Positions 8,505 to 17,252 of a stretch of DNA of 64,000 nucleotides are shown here, piece after piece (the first letter of the stretch is position 1; each line of letters opens with the position of its first letter). The position numbers were made by a program, and so were the translations under genes. This DNA comes from Bradyrhizobium retamae (GTDB lineage Bacteria > Pseudomonadota > Alphaproteobacteria > Rhizobiales > Xanthobacteraceae), in contig NZ_LLYA01000170.1 in the NCBI RefSeq assembly GCF_001440415.1, positions 124,001-188,000 of the forward strand, in the 5' to 3' direction. Below the pieces are notes generated by a model. It was given only the letters and a program-made list of their open reading frames with translations. It had not been told where the DNA came from and searched no databases.

Positions 8505-9242
8505 TTACGCCCCCAGCACGTCCTTCTGCATCTTACCGCCGTAGAAATGAAAGAACGGCACCGGCGCGTCGTGGCGCAAGGGGCCGGTCGCAAGGCGGCG
8601 GTCGAGTTCGGCGAGCACGTTCTTGGTCATGGCGTGCGCGTCGGCCAGTGGCTGCGAGCCGATCTCGACCCACACCAGCTCCACCAGTTCGGCATCGGCA
8701 TGGATCACGCCTTCGACGCGATGGGCGATGGCTGACGCATCGGCCGTGAAGAAGCGCGTATCAAAACGGCGGACGCGGCCGGGCGGGGTGATGGCGCGCG
8801 CGATCAGGAACAGGCCGGATGGATCGGGCAAGAGGCCTGCTTCCGCAAACGGTTTCCACGCGCCGTCTAGCTTGACGGGCTTGTCGACCTTGCATCCGAG
8901 GCAGAGGCCGGTTTCCTCGCAGGCCTCGCGAATCGCAGCAACCGCCAACGCGCGCGCCCGCGATGGTGCGATCTTCGGACTGCCTTTGAGCAGGTTGGCC
9001 TCGAGCTCTGGGGAAATCGGTGCGGCCACCGGGATGCGGTTGTCCGACTTGTCGACACGTCCGCCCGGGAAAACATATTTGCCCGGCATGAACACCACCT
9101 TGTCGTGGCGCTTTCCAACCAGAACTTTCGGTTTGTCACCGGAGCGGTCGATCAGGATCAGCGTCGCTGCATCCTTGGGCCGGAAATAGGGATGATGATC
9201 GGCTTCTTTTTCTTCCTTTACGGCGGTCGCGACGTCGCTCAT
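8505..9242 (-). CDS. Nudix hydrolase
   Basis: 245 residues. The Nudix fold is shown by AATLILIDRSGD, the proximal GKYVFPGGRVD and the core REACEETGL (the REUXEEXGU part of the Nudix box) at about 106-114. About 50 residues are inserted between the GG strand and the REUXEE helix, as in the NUDT19/RNF-like and CoA-diphosphatase-like subgroup. It hydrolyses a nucleoside diphosphate linked to another group; the exact substrate is unknown. C-terminal half includes LFLIARAITPPGRVRRFDTR. It lies downstream of DUF983-rnr-topA on the same strand, separated by 200 bp with a strong inverted repeat. Confidence 0.88.
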   Translation of the reverse strand: MSDVATAVKEEKEADHHPYFRPKDAATLILIDRSGDKPKVLVGKRHDKVVFMPGKYVFPGGRVDKSDNRIPVAAPISPELEANLLKGSPKIAPSRARALAVAAIREACEETGLCLGCKVDKPVKLDGAWKPFAEAGLLPDPSGLFLIARAITPPGRVRRFDTRFFTADASAIAHRVEGVIHADAELVELVWVEIGSQPLADAHAMTKNVLAELDRRLATGPLRHDAPVPFFHFYGGKMQKDVLGA

Positions 9243-9289
9243 TCCATCCCCATCTTTGGTGCTTTCTTGTTACTACCGGTCTAGCTAGA

Positions 9290-9364
9290 CTAGCGCCCCG
9301 TTTCCGAAGTTCGCGATCTCTCGCGGCCCCAGTTTCGCGAACTTCGGAAATAAGGGGGCGCTAG
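9290..9364. repeat. Long two-block inverted repeat between the Nudix and DUF983 genes
   Basis: Left arm CTAGCGCCCC-G-TTTCCGAAGTTCGCGA (9290-9315). The right arm (9334-9364) is its reverse complement with a 2-base size change between the two blocks. The pairing is 10 bp plus 16 bp with about 18 unpaired bases in the loop. It lies upstream of the Nudix start. A GCTAGA run adjoins the left end. No other copy is seen in this window. Confidence 0.75.
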
Positions 9365-9438
9365 CAAACTTAGATTTTCAGTGCCGTTTTTCGATTTGAA
9401 GTTCCTAGCGTGAGCCCGCGGCAACTACTGTAGGAACG

Positions 9439-9885
9439 TCAAATCGGCGGCACTGACGGGATGTCGCTAGGGGCATTTTCGTCAAAGCCGTGCATGCGCA
9501 GCGCCCATTGAATGCCGACCACCGCGCCCTTGATTGGCTGCAACAGCACAAGCGAGGAGACCAGCGTCGCCGGCAGATACATCGCCAGTTGCAGCCACAC
9601 CGCGGGCGAGTAGTTGGTTTCGATCCATAGCGCCACTGGCACCACGATGTGGCCGACGATGACGATGACGAGGTAGGCCGGCAGATCGTCGGCGCGGTGC
9701 GGAGTAAAATCGAGCCCGCACTTGGAGCAATTATCGGCAGTCTTCAGGAAAGCGCGAAACATCTTTCCTTCGCCGCAACGCGGACAGCGGCAACGGAGGC
9801 CGCGCTTCATCGCGGTCCAGAGGTCACGCTTCTCGGCCAGCGCGGTGTCCCGGGTCCATGTCGTCGCGGCGTTCACCGTTTCCAT
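9439..9885 (-). CDS. DUF983 family membrane protein
   Basis: 148 residues. A zinc-ribbon-like block with two CxxC pairs (CRCPRCGEGKMF and CSKCGLDF) at about 32-60 is followed by two hydrophobic segments (VIVIVGHIVVPVALWIE and AMYLPATLVSSLVLLQPIKG). This is the full DUF983 architecture; function unknown. The start overlaps the 3' end of rnr by 13 bp, so it is the last gene of a topA-rnr-DUF983 unit on the minus strand. The conserved linkage to RNase R suggests a role near the envelope or in stress, but nothing more can be read. Confidence 0.88.
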   Translation of the reverse strand: METVNAATTWTRDTALAEKRDLWTAMKRGLRCRCPRCGEGKMFRAFLKTADNCSKCGLDFTPHRADDLPAYLVIVIVGHIVVPVALWIETNYSPAVWLQLAMYLPATLVSSLVLLQPIKGAVVGIQWALRMHGFDENAPSDIPSVPPI

Positions 9886-12215
9886 GACTTGCCCTTCTTC
9901 GATTTGCCGGGCTTGGCTTTGCCCGACTTACCCTTGTGAGGCTTGCGAACCTTGTCGCGCGGGCTGCGGCCCGGATGCGATTTCGATGGCTTTGCCGATG
10001 CCTTCGCGCCGTCGCGTTTTCTGCCGCGCGGAATGAGCTGGCCTTCCGACAACAGTTCGAACCGCAACGCGCCGGCTACCGGTGCAGCTTCTACCAGACG
10101 CACGTCGACAACGTCACCCAACCGGTGCATGGCACCGCTGCGTGAGCCGACGAGCGCGTGACGCGTCTCGTCATAATTGTAGTACTCGGTGCCGAGCGTG
10201 CGGATCGGGATCAGCCCGTCGGCGCCGGTATTCGAAAGCTTCACAAACAGGCCGGCGCGCGTAACGCCCGAGATGCGGCCTTGAAAAGTCGCGCCGATGC
10301 GGTCGGCGAGGAAATGCGCGATCAGCCGGTCGGCGGTTTCGCGCTCCGCCTTCATGGCCCGCCGCTCGGTCAGCGAGATCTGCGCCGCGATCTCGCTCAG
10401 TGTCTCCAGCGTTTCGCTCTCCGGCAACGCGCCTTCACCGAGATCGAGCGCGCGGATCAGCGCGCGATGCACGATCAGATCAGCGTATCGCCTGATGGGC
10501 GAGGTGAAATGGGCGTAGCGACGCAGATTGAGGCCGAAATGGCCGTAATTCTCCGCCGAATATTCCGCCTGCGCCTGCGAGCGCAGTACCACCTCGTTCA
10601 CCAGCGGCTCATAATCCTCGCCGCGGACCTGGCCCAGCACCCGATTGAACAGCGAGGGTCGTAGCGCGCCGGTCTTCGCAAACGGCAGGTCGAGCGTTTT
10701 CAGGAATTCCTGTAGATTATGAACCTTCTCCAAGGTCGGTTCGTCATGCACCCGATAGATAAGCGGCAGAGCCTTCTTTTCAAGCATTTCGGCCGCGGCG
10801 ACGTTGGCGAGGATCATGAATTCCTCGATCAACCGGTGCGCGTCGAGACGTTCGGGCACGATGACGCGATCGACCGTGCCGTCGGGCTTGAGCAGGATCT
10901 TTCGCTCGGGCAGATCGAGATCGAGCGGATCGCGTTCGTCGCGCGCGAGCTTCACCAGCGCATAGGCCGCGTAGAGCGGCGTCAGGATCGGCTCCAGCAG
11001 CGGGCCAGTGATATCGTCGGGCCGTCCGTCGATCGCGGCCTGCGCCTGCGCGTAGTGCAGTTTCGCGGCCGAGCGCATCAGCACGCGATGAAAGCTGTGC
11101 GAGCGCTTGCGGCCGTCGGGCCCAATGACCAGCCGAACCGCGAGCGCGCCACGCGCTTCGCCCGGCACCAGCGAGCAGAGATCGTTGGAGATGCGCTCGG
11201 GCAGCATCGGCACCACGCGGTCCGGAAAATACACCGAGTTGCCGCGCGTCACCGCTTCGCGATCTAGCGCCGAGCCCGGCCGCACGTAGAAGGCGACGTC
11301 GGCAATCGCGACATGGACCACATAGCCGCCCTTGTTGTTCGGATCGGAATCGAGCGCGGCGTGCACCGCGTCGTCATGGTCCTTCGCATCAGGCGGATCG
11401 ATGGTCACCAGCGGCAAATCGCGCCAGTCCTCGCGGCCTTTCAAGTCAGCAGGCTGCGCAGCCTCGGCCTCGCGCAAGGCGGATGGTGAAAACGCCTGCG
11501 GGATTTCGTGGGCGTGGATCGCGATCAGGCTGATCGCCTTTTCGCTCGACAACGAGCCGAGCCGCTCCTTCACCTTGCCGGAGGCGAGGCCATAACCGCG
11601 CGAGCGCACCAGATCGACGCTAATGAGGTCGCCATCCTCGGCGCCCGCGGTGTCCGATGGCGCGATGTTCAATTCGCGCCCGGCCTGCTTCTTGTCGACG
11701 GGAACGAGCAGGCCGCCGCCGCCAGGCAGTTTGCGGAAGATGCCGAGCACGCGCGTGCGGGCCTGGTCGATGATCTTGATGATGCGCCCGCGATAAGGGG
11801 CGCCTTCGCTATCATCGGCCTTCTCGATCCGCAACATGGCTCGGTCGCCGACACCCGCCGCCGTGCCGGGTTGCAGACGGCGCGGGACGTGGATGCGGAT
11901 CTTCGGCGCGGGGCCGCTTTGTTCTGTGTCCCATTCGGTGGGAGTGGCGAGCAGTTCGCCGTCGGTATCGCGCCCGGTGATGTCGGCGATCACGGTCGGG
12001 GGCAGGAGGGCCGTCTCGTGAATCTTCCGGCCCCGCTTGGCGATGGCACCTTCGTCGGCGAGCTCGCGCAGGATACGTTTCAGTTCGGCGCGGTCGGCAT
12101 TCTTCAGGCCGAACTCGCGGGCTATCTCGCGGGTGCCGACCTTGCCCGGGTGGGCACGAACAAAGGCGACGATGGCGTCCCGGGCCGGAAAGCCATGGTC
12201 GTGTTTTCTCTTCAC
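9873..12215 (-). CDS. rnr: Ribonuclease R
   Basis: 780-residue 3'-5' exoribonuclease that degrades structured RNA. In order: an N-terminal winged helix (VGTREIAREFGLKNADRAELKR), cold-shock domains, and an RNB catalytic domain with the metal-binding Asp cluster DPPDAKDHDD at about 275-285. Then an S1 domain (FQGRISGVTRAGLFVKL) and a Lys/Ser-rich tail ending GKAKPGKSKKGKSWKR. It starts with GTG at 12215, directly after the topA stop (TAA-GTG with no gap). The ribosome site GAGGA overlaps the end of topA, so the pair is coupled. Size and tail are normal for the family. Confidence 0.95.
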   Translation of the reverse strand: MKRKHDHGFPARDAIVAFVRAHPGKVGTREIAREFGLKNADRAELKRILRELADEGAIAKRGRKIHETALLPPTVIADITGRDTDGELLATPTEWDTEQSGPAPKIRIHVPRRLQPGTAAGVGDRAMLRIEKADDSEGAPYRGRIIKIIDQARTRVLGIFRKLPGGGGLLVPVDKKQAGRELNIAPSDTAGAEDGDLISVDLVRSRGYGLASGKVKERLGSLSSEKAISLIAIHAHEIPQAFSPSALREAEAAQPADLKGREDWRDLPLVTIDPPDAKDHDDAVHAALDSDPNNKGGYVVHVAIADVAFYVRPGSALDREAVTRGNSVYFPDRVVPMLPERISNDLCSLVPGEARGALAVRLVIGPDGRKRSHSFHRVLMRSAAKLHYAQAQAAIDGRPDDITGPLLEPILTPLYAAYALVKLARDERDPLDLDLPERKILLKPDGTVDRVIVPERLDAHRLIEEFMILANVAAAEMLEKKALPLIYRVHDEPTLEKVHNLQEFLKTLDLPFAKTGALRPSLFNRVLGQVRGEDYEPLVNEVVLRSQAQAEYSAENYGHFGLNLRRYAHFTSPIRRYADLIVHRALIRALDLGEGALPESETLETLSEIAAQISLTERRAMKAERETADRLIAHFLADRIGATFQGRISGVTRAGLFVKLSNTGADGLIPIRTLGTEYYNYDETRHALVGSRSGAMHRLGDVVDVRLVEAAPVAGALRFELLSEGQLIPRGRKRDGAKASAKPSKSHPGRSPRDKVRKPHKGKSGKAKPGKSKKGKSWKR

Positions 12216-14981
12216 TTATCCTCGCGCCTTGCCCGCGCGCTTTTTCGCGGGCGTCTTGGGTGCAGTGGGCTTCGCCGCCGATGTCTTGGCGGCGGAGGCG
12301 ACCGGCGCGCGCGCCTTGCTCACGGCCTCCGATTTAGGCTTCGCGGCCGGCTTCTTCGCCAGCGCCTTCTTGGCGGGCTTCGGCGCATCGGGATCTGCAG
12401 CCTTGCTGGCAGTCTTGGCGGCAGCCTTCTTCGGTGCGGCCTTCTTGGCGCCGCGCTTCGGCTTGCCGCCGCCCTTGGCGGCGCGTTCGTCGATCAGCGC
12501 GATGGCTTCGGCCAGCGTGATCGTCTCCGGCGTCTTGTCGCTCGGGATCGTGGCGTTGACGCCGCCTGCGGTAACATAGGCGCCGTAGCGGCCGTTCTTG
12601 ACGGCGACGCCGCCAAGGCTCGGATGCTCGCCGAGCGGCTTGCCGGGATCGGCGCCGAAGCGGCGGCCGCTCGGGCCTTTTGCGATCTTCTCTGCGATCA
12701 GGGTCACCGCGCGATTGAGGCCGATGTCGAACACCTCGTCGCCGGCTTCAAGACTCGCATAGGTCTTCTCGTGACGCACAAACGGGCCGAAGCGGCCGAT
12801 GCCGGCGGTGATCGGCTGGCCGCTTTCCGGATGCTTGCCGATCTCACGCGGCAGCGACAGCAGCTTCAGCGCCAGATCGAGCTCCATGTCGCCGGGCGAC
12901 ATGTTCTTCGGGATGCCGGCGCGCTTGGGCTTTTCGCCCTCGGGATAGTCCTTCTGCTCGCCGAGCTGGATGTAGGGGCCGAAGCGGCCGGCCTTCACCG
13001 TCACGTCGAGATCGGTTTCGGGATCCTTGCCGAGAACGCGGTCGGCGCTCGCCTCGGAGTCGGCCGCCAGCGGACGGGTATAGCGGCATTCCGGATAGTT
13101 CGAGCAGCCGACGAAGGCGCCGAACTTGCCGGCTTTCAGATTGAGCCGGCCGGTGCCGCAGGTCGGGCACTGCCTGATGTCGCCGCCATCGGCGCGGGCG
13201 GGGTAGATGTGCGGCCCCAACATGTCGTCGAGCGCATCCAGCACCTCGGCGACGCGCAGATCCTTGATGTCGTTGACCGCGGCGATGAAGCCGGTCCAGA
13301 AATCCTGCAGCACCTGCTGCCAGGAAATCTCGTTGTTGGAGATGCGGTCGAGCTGTTCTTCCAGCGCGGCGGTGAAGTCATACTCCACATAGCGCGAGAA
13401 GAAGTTTTCCAGGAAGGCGACCACGACGCGGCCCTTGTCCTCGCCATGCAGCCGCTTCTTCTCCAGCTTGACGTAACCGCGATCTTTCAGGACCTGCAGG
13501 ATCGAGGCGTAGGTCGAGGGACGGCCGATACCGAGCTCTTCCATCCGCTTGACCAGCGAGGCCTCCGAGAAGCGTGGCGGCGGCTCGGTGAAATGCTGGG
13601 TAACGGCAAGCGCCTGCCGCTTCAAGGCTTCGCCTTCGCTCATGGCGGGGAGGCGGCGGGAATCCTCGTCGTCACCGTCGTCGTCCTTGCCTTCCTGATA
13701 GAGCGCGAGAAAGCCGTCGAACTTGATGACCTGGCCCGAAGCGCGCAGCTCCAACACACGGGAGCCGGCTTTCGCCGCGATATCCACGGTGGTGCGTTCG
13801 AGCTCGGCCGATTCCATCTGGCTCGCGATGGTGCGGATCCAGATCAGCTCATAGAGTTTCGCCTGATCGGGATCGAGGCGGCGGCGCATCTCGGCAGGCC
13901 GGCGCGACAGATCGGTCGGGCGGATCGCTTCGTGCGCTTCCTGCGCGTTCTTGGCCTTGGTCTGGTACTGGCGCGGCGCGTCGGGGACATAGGCGTTGCC
14001 GTAATCCTCGCCGATCACCTTGCGGGCTTGGGTGATCGCCGAGCCGTCGATCTGCACGCCGTCGGTTCGCATATAGGTGATGAGGCCGGTGGTCTCGCCG
14101 CCGATGTCGATACCTTCGTAGAGGCGCTGCGCGACCCGCATGGTGTGCGCCGGCGCAAAGCCGAGCTTGCGGCTGGCTTCCTGCTGCAGCGTCGAGGTGG
14201 TGAAGGGGGCCTGCGGATTGCGGCGCGCGGGTTTTGCTTCGACGGTCGAAACCGTGAAGTTCGCCGCTTCAATGGCCTTCTTGAGGTCTTCGGCTTCGGC
14301 GCCGGAGCCGATGTCGAGCCGCTGGATCTTCTTGCCGTCGGCGCCGACGAGGCGCGCCTCAAAGCTGTCGCCACGCGGCGTGGTCAGGGTCGCGACCAAC
14401 GACCAGTATTCGCGCGGGACGAATTTTTCGATTTCGAGTTCGCGGTCGCAGACCAGCCGCAGGGCGACTGATTGCACGCGGCCGGCCGACCGCGCGCCCG
14501 GCAGCTTGCGCCAGAGCACCGGCGAGAGCGTGAAACCGACCAGATAGTCCAGCGCGCGGCGCGCCATATAGGCGTCGACCAGCGCGCCGTCGATCTGGCG
14601 CGGCGCCTTCATGGCATCGGTCACCGCCTGCTTGGTGATGGCGTTGAACACCACGCGCTCGATCTTCTGATCCTTCAGCGCGCGTTTCTCTTTCATCACC
14701 TCCAGCACGTGCCAGGAGATCGCTTCGCCCTCGCGATCAGGGTCGGTTGCGAGAATCAGTCGGCTGGCGCCCTTCAGGGCCTTGGCGATGTCGTTGAGCC
14801 GGCCGGCCGCCTTGGGATCGACCTCCCAGATCATCTGAAAATTGGCGTCCGGATCGACGGAACCGTTCTTGGCGGGGAGGTCGCGGACATGGCCGAACGA
14901 GGCCAGAACCTCGTAGGAGGCGCCCAAATACTTATTGATCGTCTTGGCTTTCGCCGGCGACTCCACGATGACGATATTCAT
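12216..14981 (-). CDS. topA: DNA topoisomerase I
   Basis: 921-residue type IA topoisomerase that relaxes negative supercoils. It starts with the Toprim domain (MNIVIVESPAKAKTINKYLG; ATDPDREGEAISWHV). The catalytic Tyr303 is in GLITYMRTDG. A four-Cys zinc finger (CPTCGTGRLN...CSNYPEC) lies near residue 625-650, followed by Gly/Phe-rich topo C-terminal repeats (GRFGPYIQLG, GRFGPFVRHE, GRYGAYVTAG). A ~100-residue Lys/Ala/Pro tail ends it. The start is set at 14981 because family members begin MNIVIVESPAKA; upstream in-frame residues look non-coding. Coupled to rnr. Confidence 0.96.
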   Translation of the reverse strand: MNIVIVESPAKAKTINKYLGASYEVLASFGHVRDLPAKNGSVDPDANFQMIWEVDPKAAGRLNDIAKALKGASRLILATDPDREGEAISWHVLEVMKEKRALKDQKIERVVFNAITKQAVTDAMKAPRQIDGALVDAYMARRALDYLVGFTLSPVLWRKLPGARSAGRVQSVALRLVCDRELEIEKFVPREYWSLVATLTTPRGDSFEARLVGADGKKIQRLDIGSGAEAEDLKKAIEAANFTVSTVEAKPARRNPQAPFTTSTLQQEASRKLGFAPAHTMRVAQRLYEGIDIGGETTGLITYMRTDGVQIDGSAITQARKVIGEDYGNAYVPDAPRQYQTKAKNAQEAHEAIRPTDLSRRPAEMRRRLDPDQAKLYELIWIRTIASQMESAELERTTVDIAAKAGSRVLELRASGQVIKFDGFLALYQEGKDDDGDDEDSRRLPAMSEGEALKRQALAVTQHFTEPPPRFSEASLVKRMEELGIGRPSTYASILQVLKDRGYVKLEKKRLHGEDKGRVVVAFLENFFSRYVEYDFTAALEEQLDRISNNEISWQQVLQDFWTGFIAAVNDIKDLRVAEVLDALDDMLGPHIYPARADGGDIRQCPTCGTGRLNLKAGKFGAFVGCSNYPECRYTRPLAADSEASADRVLGKDPETDLDVTVKAGRFGPYIQLGEQKDYPEGEKPKRAGIPKNMSPGDMELDLALKLLSLPREIGKHPESGQPITAGIGRFGPFVRHEKTYASLEAGDEVFDIGLNRAVTLIAEKIAKGPSGRRFGADPGKPLGEHPSLGGVAVKNGRYGAYVTAGGVNATIPSDKTPETITLAEAIALIDERAAKGGGKPKRGAKKAAPKKAAAKTASKAADPDAPKPAKKALAKKPAAKPKSEAVSKARAPVASAAKTSAAKPTAPKTPAKKRAGKARG

Positions 14982-15210
14982 GTCATTCCAATGGCTTACG
15001 GGAAAAGATAAAGGCGGGTTCCGCGAGACTCGCGGCCCACCGATTGGCCCGAACATGGGTGGTGAGGCGGCCCCTGTCAAATCGGCAGATGCCGCCAGGG
15101 AACCTTTCGCTATCCACTTATATCTGAGGAGTTGCGAAATGCGCCCTAGAGTTGCGCCTCCAAAGGGGTTATTTCTGGGTAATATTTTGTGTCGTTAGGA
15201 TGCAAATTTT

Positions 15211-15453
15211 TTGAGCAAGGCTGCGGGCGGCCGGAAGCGGAAGGCTTCAGGCAAGAAACCGGAATCGCCAACCGAAGAACGAGGTGAGGAAGGCGGCCCC
15301 GACGAGGCCGTGGCCTTCATTGCGGAGACCGTTGCCGAACTGGTCAAGCTCGCGGAGCGCCATCGGCTCGAGGTGCTCAGCCATTTGCTCGGCATGGCGC
15401 AGCTCGAGGCGGAAGAGCGCCTGCGCACCCGCAGCAAACGCAAGCTCTCGTGA
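15211..15453 (+). CDS. Small hypothetical protein, charged with one long helix
   Basis: 80 residues, TTG start at 15211. AGGA lies about 10 bp upstream; an ATG at 15200 runs into a stop after four codons, so TTG is the only start. The first ~30 residues are Lys/Gly/Glu-rich and probably disordered; residues 33-72 form a predicted amphipathic helix (AVAFIAETVAELVKLAERHR, LLGMAQLEAEERLR). No known domain recognised. It points away from topA. The clean helix pattern and codon use like the neighbours support a real gene; function unknown. Confidence 0.6.
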   Translation: MSKAAGGRKRKASGKKPESPTEERGEEGGPDEAVAFIAETVAELVKLAERHRLEVLSHLLGMAQLEAEERLRTRSKRKLS

Positions 15454-15530
15454 GAGTTCAAACCGACGGCAGTCTCCCACGGGGCACTCTTCCTTTCCCC
15501 GCAAGAACGGGAGAGGGAGAAGAAGGTCGG

Positions 15531-16007
15531 CTACGCCGTAAGCCGCCCGCCTTGCTTCACCACCGCCCGTGGCTTCAGCGCGGTATCCCCCGCACTCAAT
15601 AGCCGCCCATCCTGCGAGTAGAGTTCGAGTTTGCGAACCGGCTTACCCTTTTCCTTGTCGACCAAGATGGTGGCGATCTCTTCCGGGTGCTCGTCGAACT
15701 CCTCGCTCCATTGCCGCAGGGCGACCAGGATAGGGAAGACGCCACGGCCTTTCAGCGTCAGCAGATATTCCTGATAGGCGCTGCCGTCGGAAGCGGGCGC
15801 GGTTTTCAGAATGCCCTGATCGACCAGCGCGCGCAGCCGCACCGTGAGGATGTTCTTGGCGAGCCCCAGTCTCTTCTGGAATTCGCTGAAGCGGCTGATG
15901 CCAAACAGCGCCTCGCGAATGATCAGCATCGACCACCAGTCGCCGATCGCATCCAGCGAGCGCGCGATCGGGCAATCGTCATGCTCAAAGCTGGTTCGTT
16001 TCACCAT
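15531..16007 (-). CDS. HxlR-family transcriptional regulator
   Basis: 158 residues with the HxlR winged helix: CPIARSLDAIGDWWSMLIIR holds the family Cys near the N-terminus, followed by FSEFQKRLGLAKNILTVRLR (recognition helix) and LTLKGRGVFPILVALRQW (wing and dimer helix). The single conserved Cys is the redox or aldehyde sensor in studied members such as HxlR and YodB. The ~50-residue C-terminal extension after EFDEHPEE is longer than in minimal members. Divergent from an SDR oxidoreductase with a 17-bp inverted repeat between them, so it very likely controls both. Confidence 0.92.
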   Translation of the reverse strand: MVKRTSFEHDDCPIARSLDAIGDWWSMLIIREALFGISRFSEFQKRLGLAKNILTVRLRALVDQGILKTAPASDGSAYQEYLLTLKGRGVFPILVALRQWSEEFDEHPEEIATILVDKEKGKPVRKLELYSQDGRLLSAGDTALKPRAVVKQGGRLTA

Positions 16008-16047
16008 TTCAGTCTCCGATCGGTTTGAGACCGATCACGGCTTTGTG

Positions 16048-16105
16048 TGGTTGCAATATTAAACCAGATGCCCTAGCTAATCAATCTAGTTTAATAATGC
16101 AACCA
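16048..16105. promoter_or_regulatory. Candidate HxlR operator: 17-bp inverted repeat
   Basis: Left arm TGGTTGCAATATTAAAC (16048-16064). The right arm GTTTAATAATGCAACCA (16089-16105) is its reverse complement with one mismatch; the arms are 24 bp apart. The whole element lies between the HxlR start (16007) and the SDR start (16119), so the right arm ends 13 bp before the SDR ATG. Long spaced dyads suit a dimer or pair of dimers of winged-helix protein. A second short dyad, CTAGCTAATCAATCTAG, occupies the centre. Confidence 0.75.
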
Positions 16106-16118
16106 TAGGGGACATGCC

Positions 16119-16892
16119 ATGAGGCTCGCGAACAAGACGGCGTTGATCACAGGGGGCAACAGTGGCATTGGCCTCGCGACCGCAAAACTGTTCGTGGCCG
16201 AAGGTGCCCGGGTCGTCATAACCGGACGGAATCAGGCAACGCTTGATGCCGCTGCGAAAGAATTGGGCCCAAACGCGCTGGCGCTCGCGGCTGACGCCAC
16301 CGACATCGCGGCGACCGAAGCTGCGATCGGGAAGGGGGCCGAAAAGTTCGGCAAATATGACATCCTGTTCGCCAATGCCGGGATCGCCGGTGGCACGCCG
16401 CTAGGTGACTCAACCCTCGAGGCGTTCGAGAAGGTCATCAGCACCAACCTGACCGGCGTGTTCTTCACCGTGCAATCGGCGCTGCCGCATCTCAACGACA
16501 ACGCCTCGATCATTCTCAACGGCTCGGTGATCTCGGTGCTCGGAATCCCCGGCTATTCGGCCTATGGGGCGGCCAAGGCCGGCGTGCGTGCGATGGCGCG
16601 GATCATGGCTTCGGAATTGTCGCCGCGTGGCATCCGCGTCAACGTGGTGGCGCCCGGCGCGATTCGCACCCCGATCTGGGGGGCGGCGATCGCCACGCCG
16701 GAAGCCGAAAAGGCGTTTGAAAAGCGCATCGCGTTGTCGACGCCGCTCGGCCGGATCGGCGAACCCGAGCATATTTCCAAGACGGTCCTGTTCCTCGCTT
16801 CCGACGATTCCGCCCATGTACAGGGCCAGGAGTTGTTCGTCGACGGCGGCGCCACGGCCTCTCCAAGCGGTGCGCCAATCTATCGGGGGTAA
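16119..16892 (+). CDS. SDR-family NAD(P)-dependent oxidoreductase
   Basis: 257-residue classical short-chain dehydrogenase: nucleotide-binding TGGNSGIG at 11-18, NAG motif (FANAGIAGG), active-site Ser in NGSVISVLG, Tyr149 and Lys153 (YGAAK), and the C-terminal QGQELFVDGGATA block. The Arg in VVITGRN after beta-2 suggests NADPH preference (inference). Substrate unknown. It is the likely target of the divergent HxlR regulator; HxlR/SDR pairs are often induced by electrophiles or aldehydes. Confidence 0.92.
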   Translation: MRLANKTALITGGNSGIGLATAKLFVAEGARVVITGRNQATLDAAAKELGPNALALAADATDIAATEAAIGKGAEKFGKYDILFANAGIAGGTPLGDSTLEAFEKVISTNLTGVFFTVQSALPHLNDNASIILNGSVISVLGIPGYSAYGAAKAGVRAMARIMASELSPRGIRVNVVAPGAIRTPIWGAAIATPEAEKAFEKRIALSTPLGRIGEPEHISKTVLFLASDDSAHVQGQELFVDGGATASPSGAPIYRG

Positions 16893-17063
16893 GCAGATCC
16901 CGGCACGATCCAAGCCGGTCAGCGGTCTAATCTCGTCGCGCTGACGGGCTCCGGCGCCCTGCGGCGGATTGGCGCGGAGCCAGAACGCGCATTGAACCCG
17001 GCGTGTAACTGCAGGACATTTTGAGGCAGGCGTTCTTGCCAATCAAAGAACCGGAGAGCCGTC

Positions 17064-17204
17064 ATGCCGAAAACCGCTGGCATCTCCTCATCGGCGTCGC
17101 AAAGCTCGGATACCGCTCAACTTGTTTCAGTCGCTCTGTTTTCCGGGGTAGGTCTGCTGATCTCGCTGGTCGCCGTTATCCTCCGCATCAACGGCGTCTT
17201 CTGA
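17064..17204 (+). CDS. Small single-pass membrane protein, 46 residues
   Basis: ATG at 17064 is preceded by CGGAGAGCC, a good ribosome site. Residues 1-20 are Ser/Thr-rich and polar (MPKTAGISSSASQSSD); residues 21-42 form one hydrophobic helix (LVSVALFSGVGLLISLVAVI). It ends RINGVF. No family recognised. It lies in the 360-bp gap between the SDR gene and azoR (minus strand). Its size places it below usual gene-finding limits. The combination of ribosome site and clean transmembrane segment makes it credible, not proven. Confidence 0.55.
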   Translation: MPKTAGISSSASQSSDTAQLVSVALFSGVGLLISLVAVILRINGVF

Positions 17205-17252
17205 TCGAGCGGCTGCCGTCGCGCCTAGCGGCGGCAACCGCTCTCGCTCCAA

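Noticed and set aside
11508..14471. 987-codon open frame on the plus strand across topA and rnr
   Set aside because: Antisense to two certain genes; composition is the mirror of GC-rich coding DNA, with no domain and no ribosome site. The same applies to long antisense frames opposite parC (58837-60471), dapA-mscL (45738-47168), pleD (2004-2990) and the AEC gene (27071-28264).
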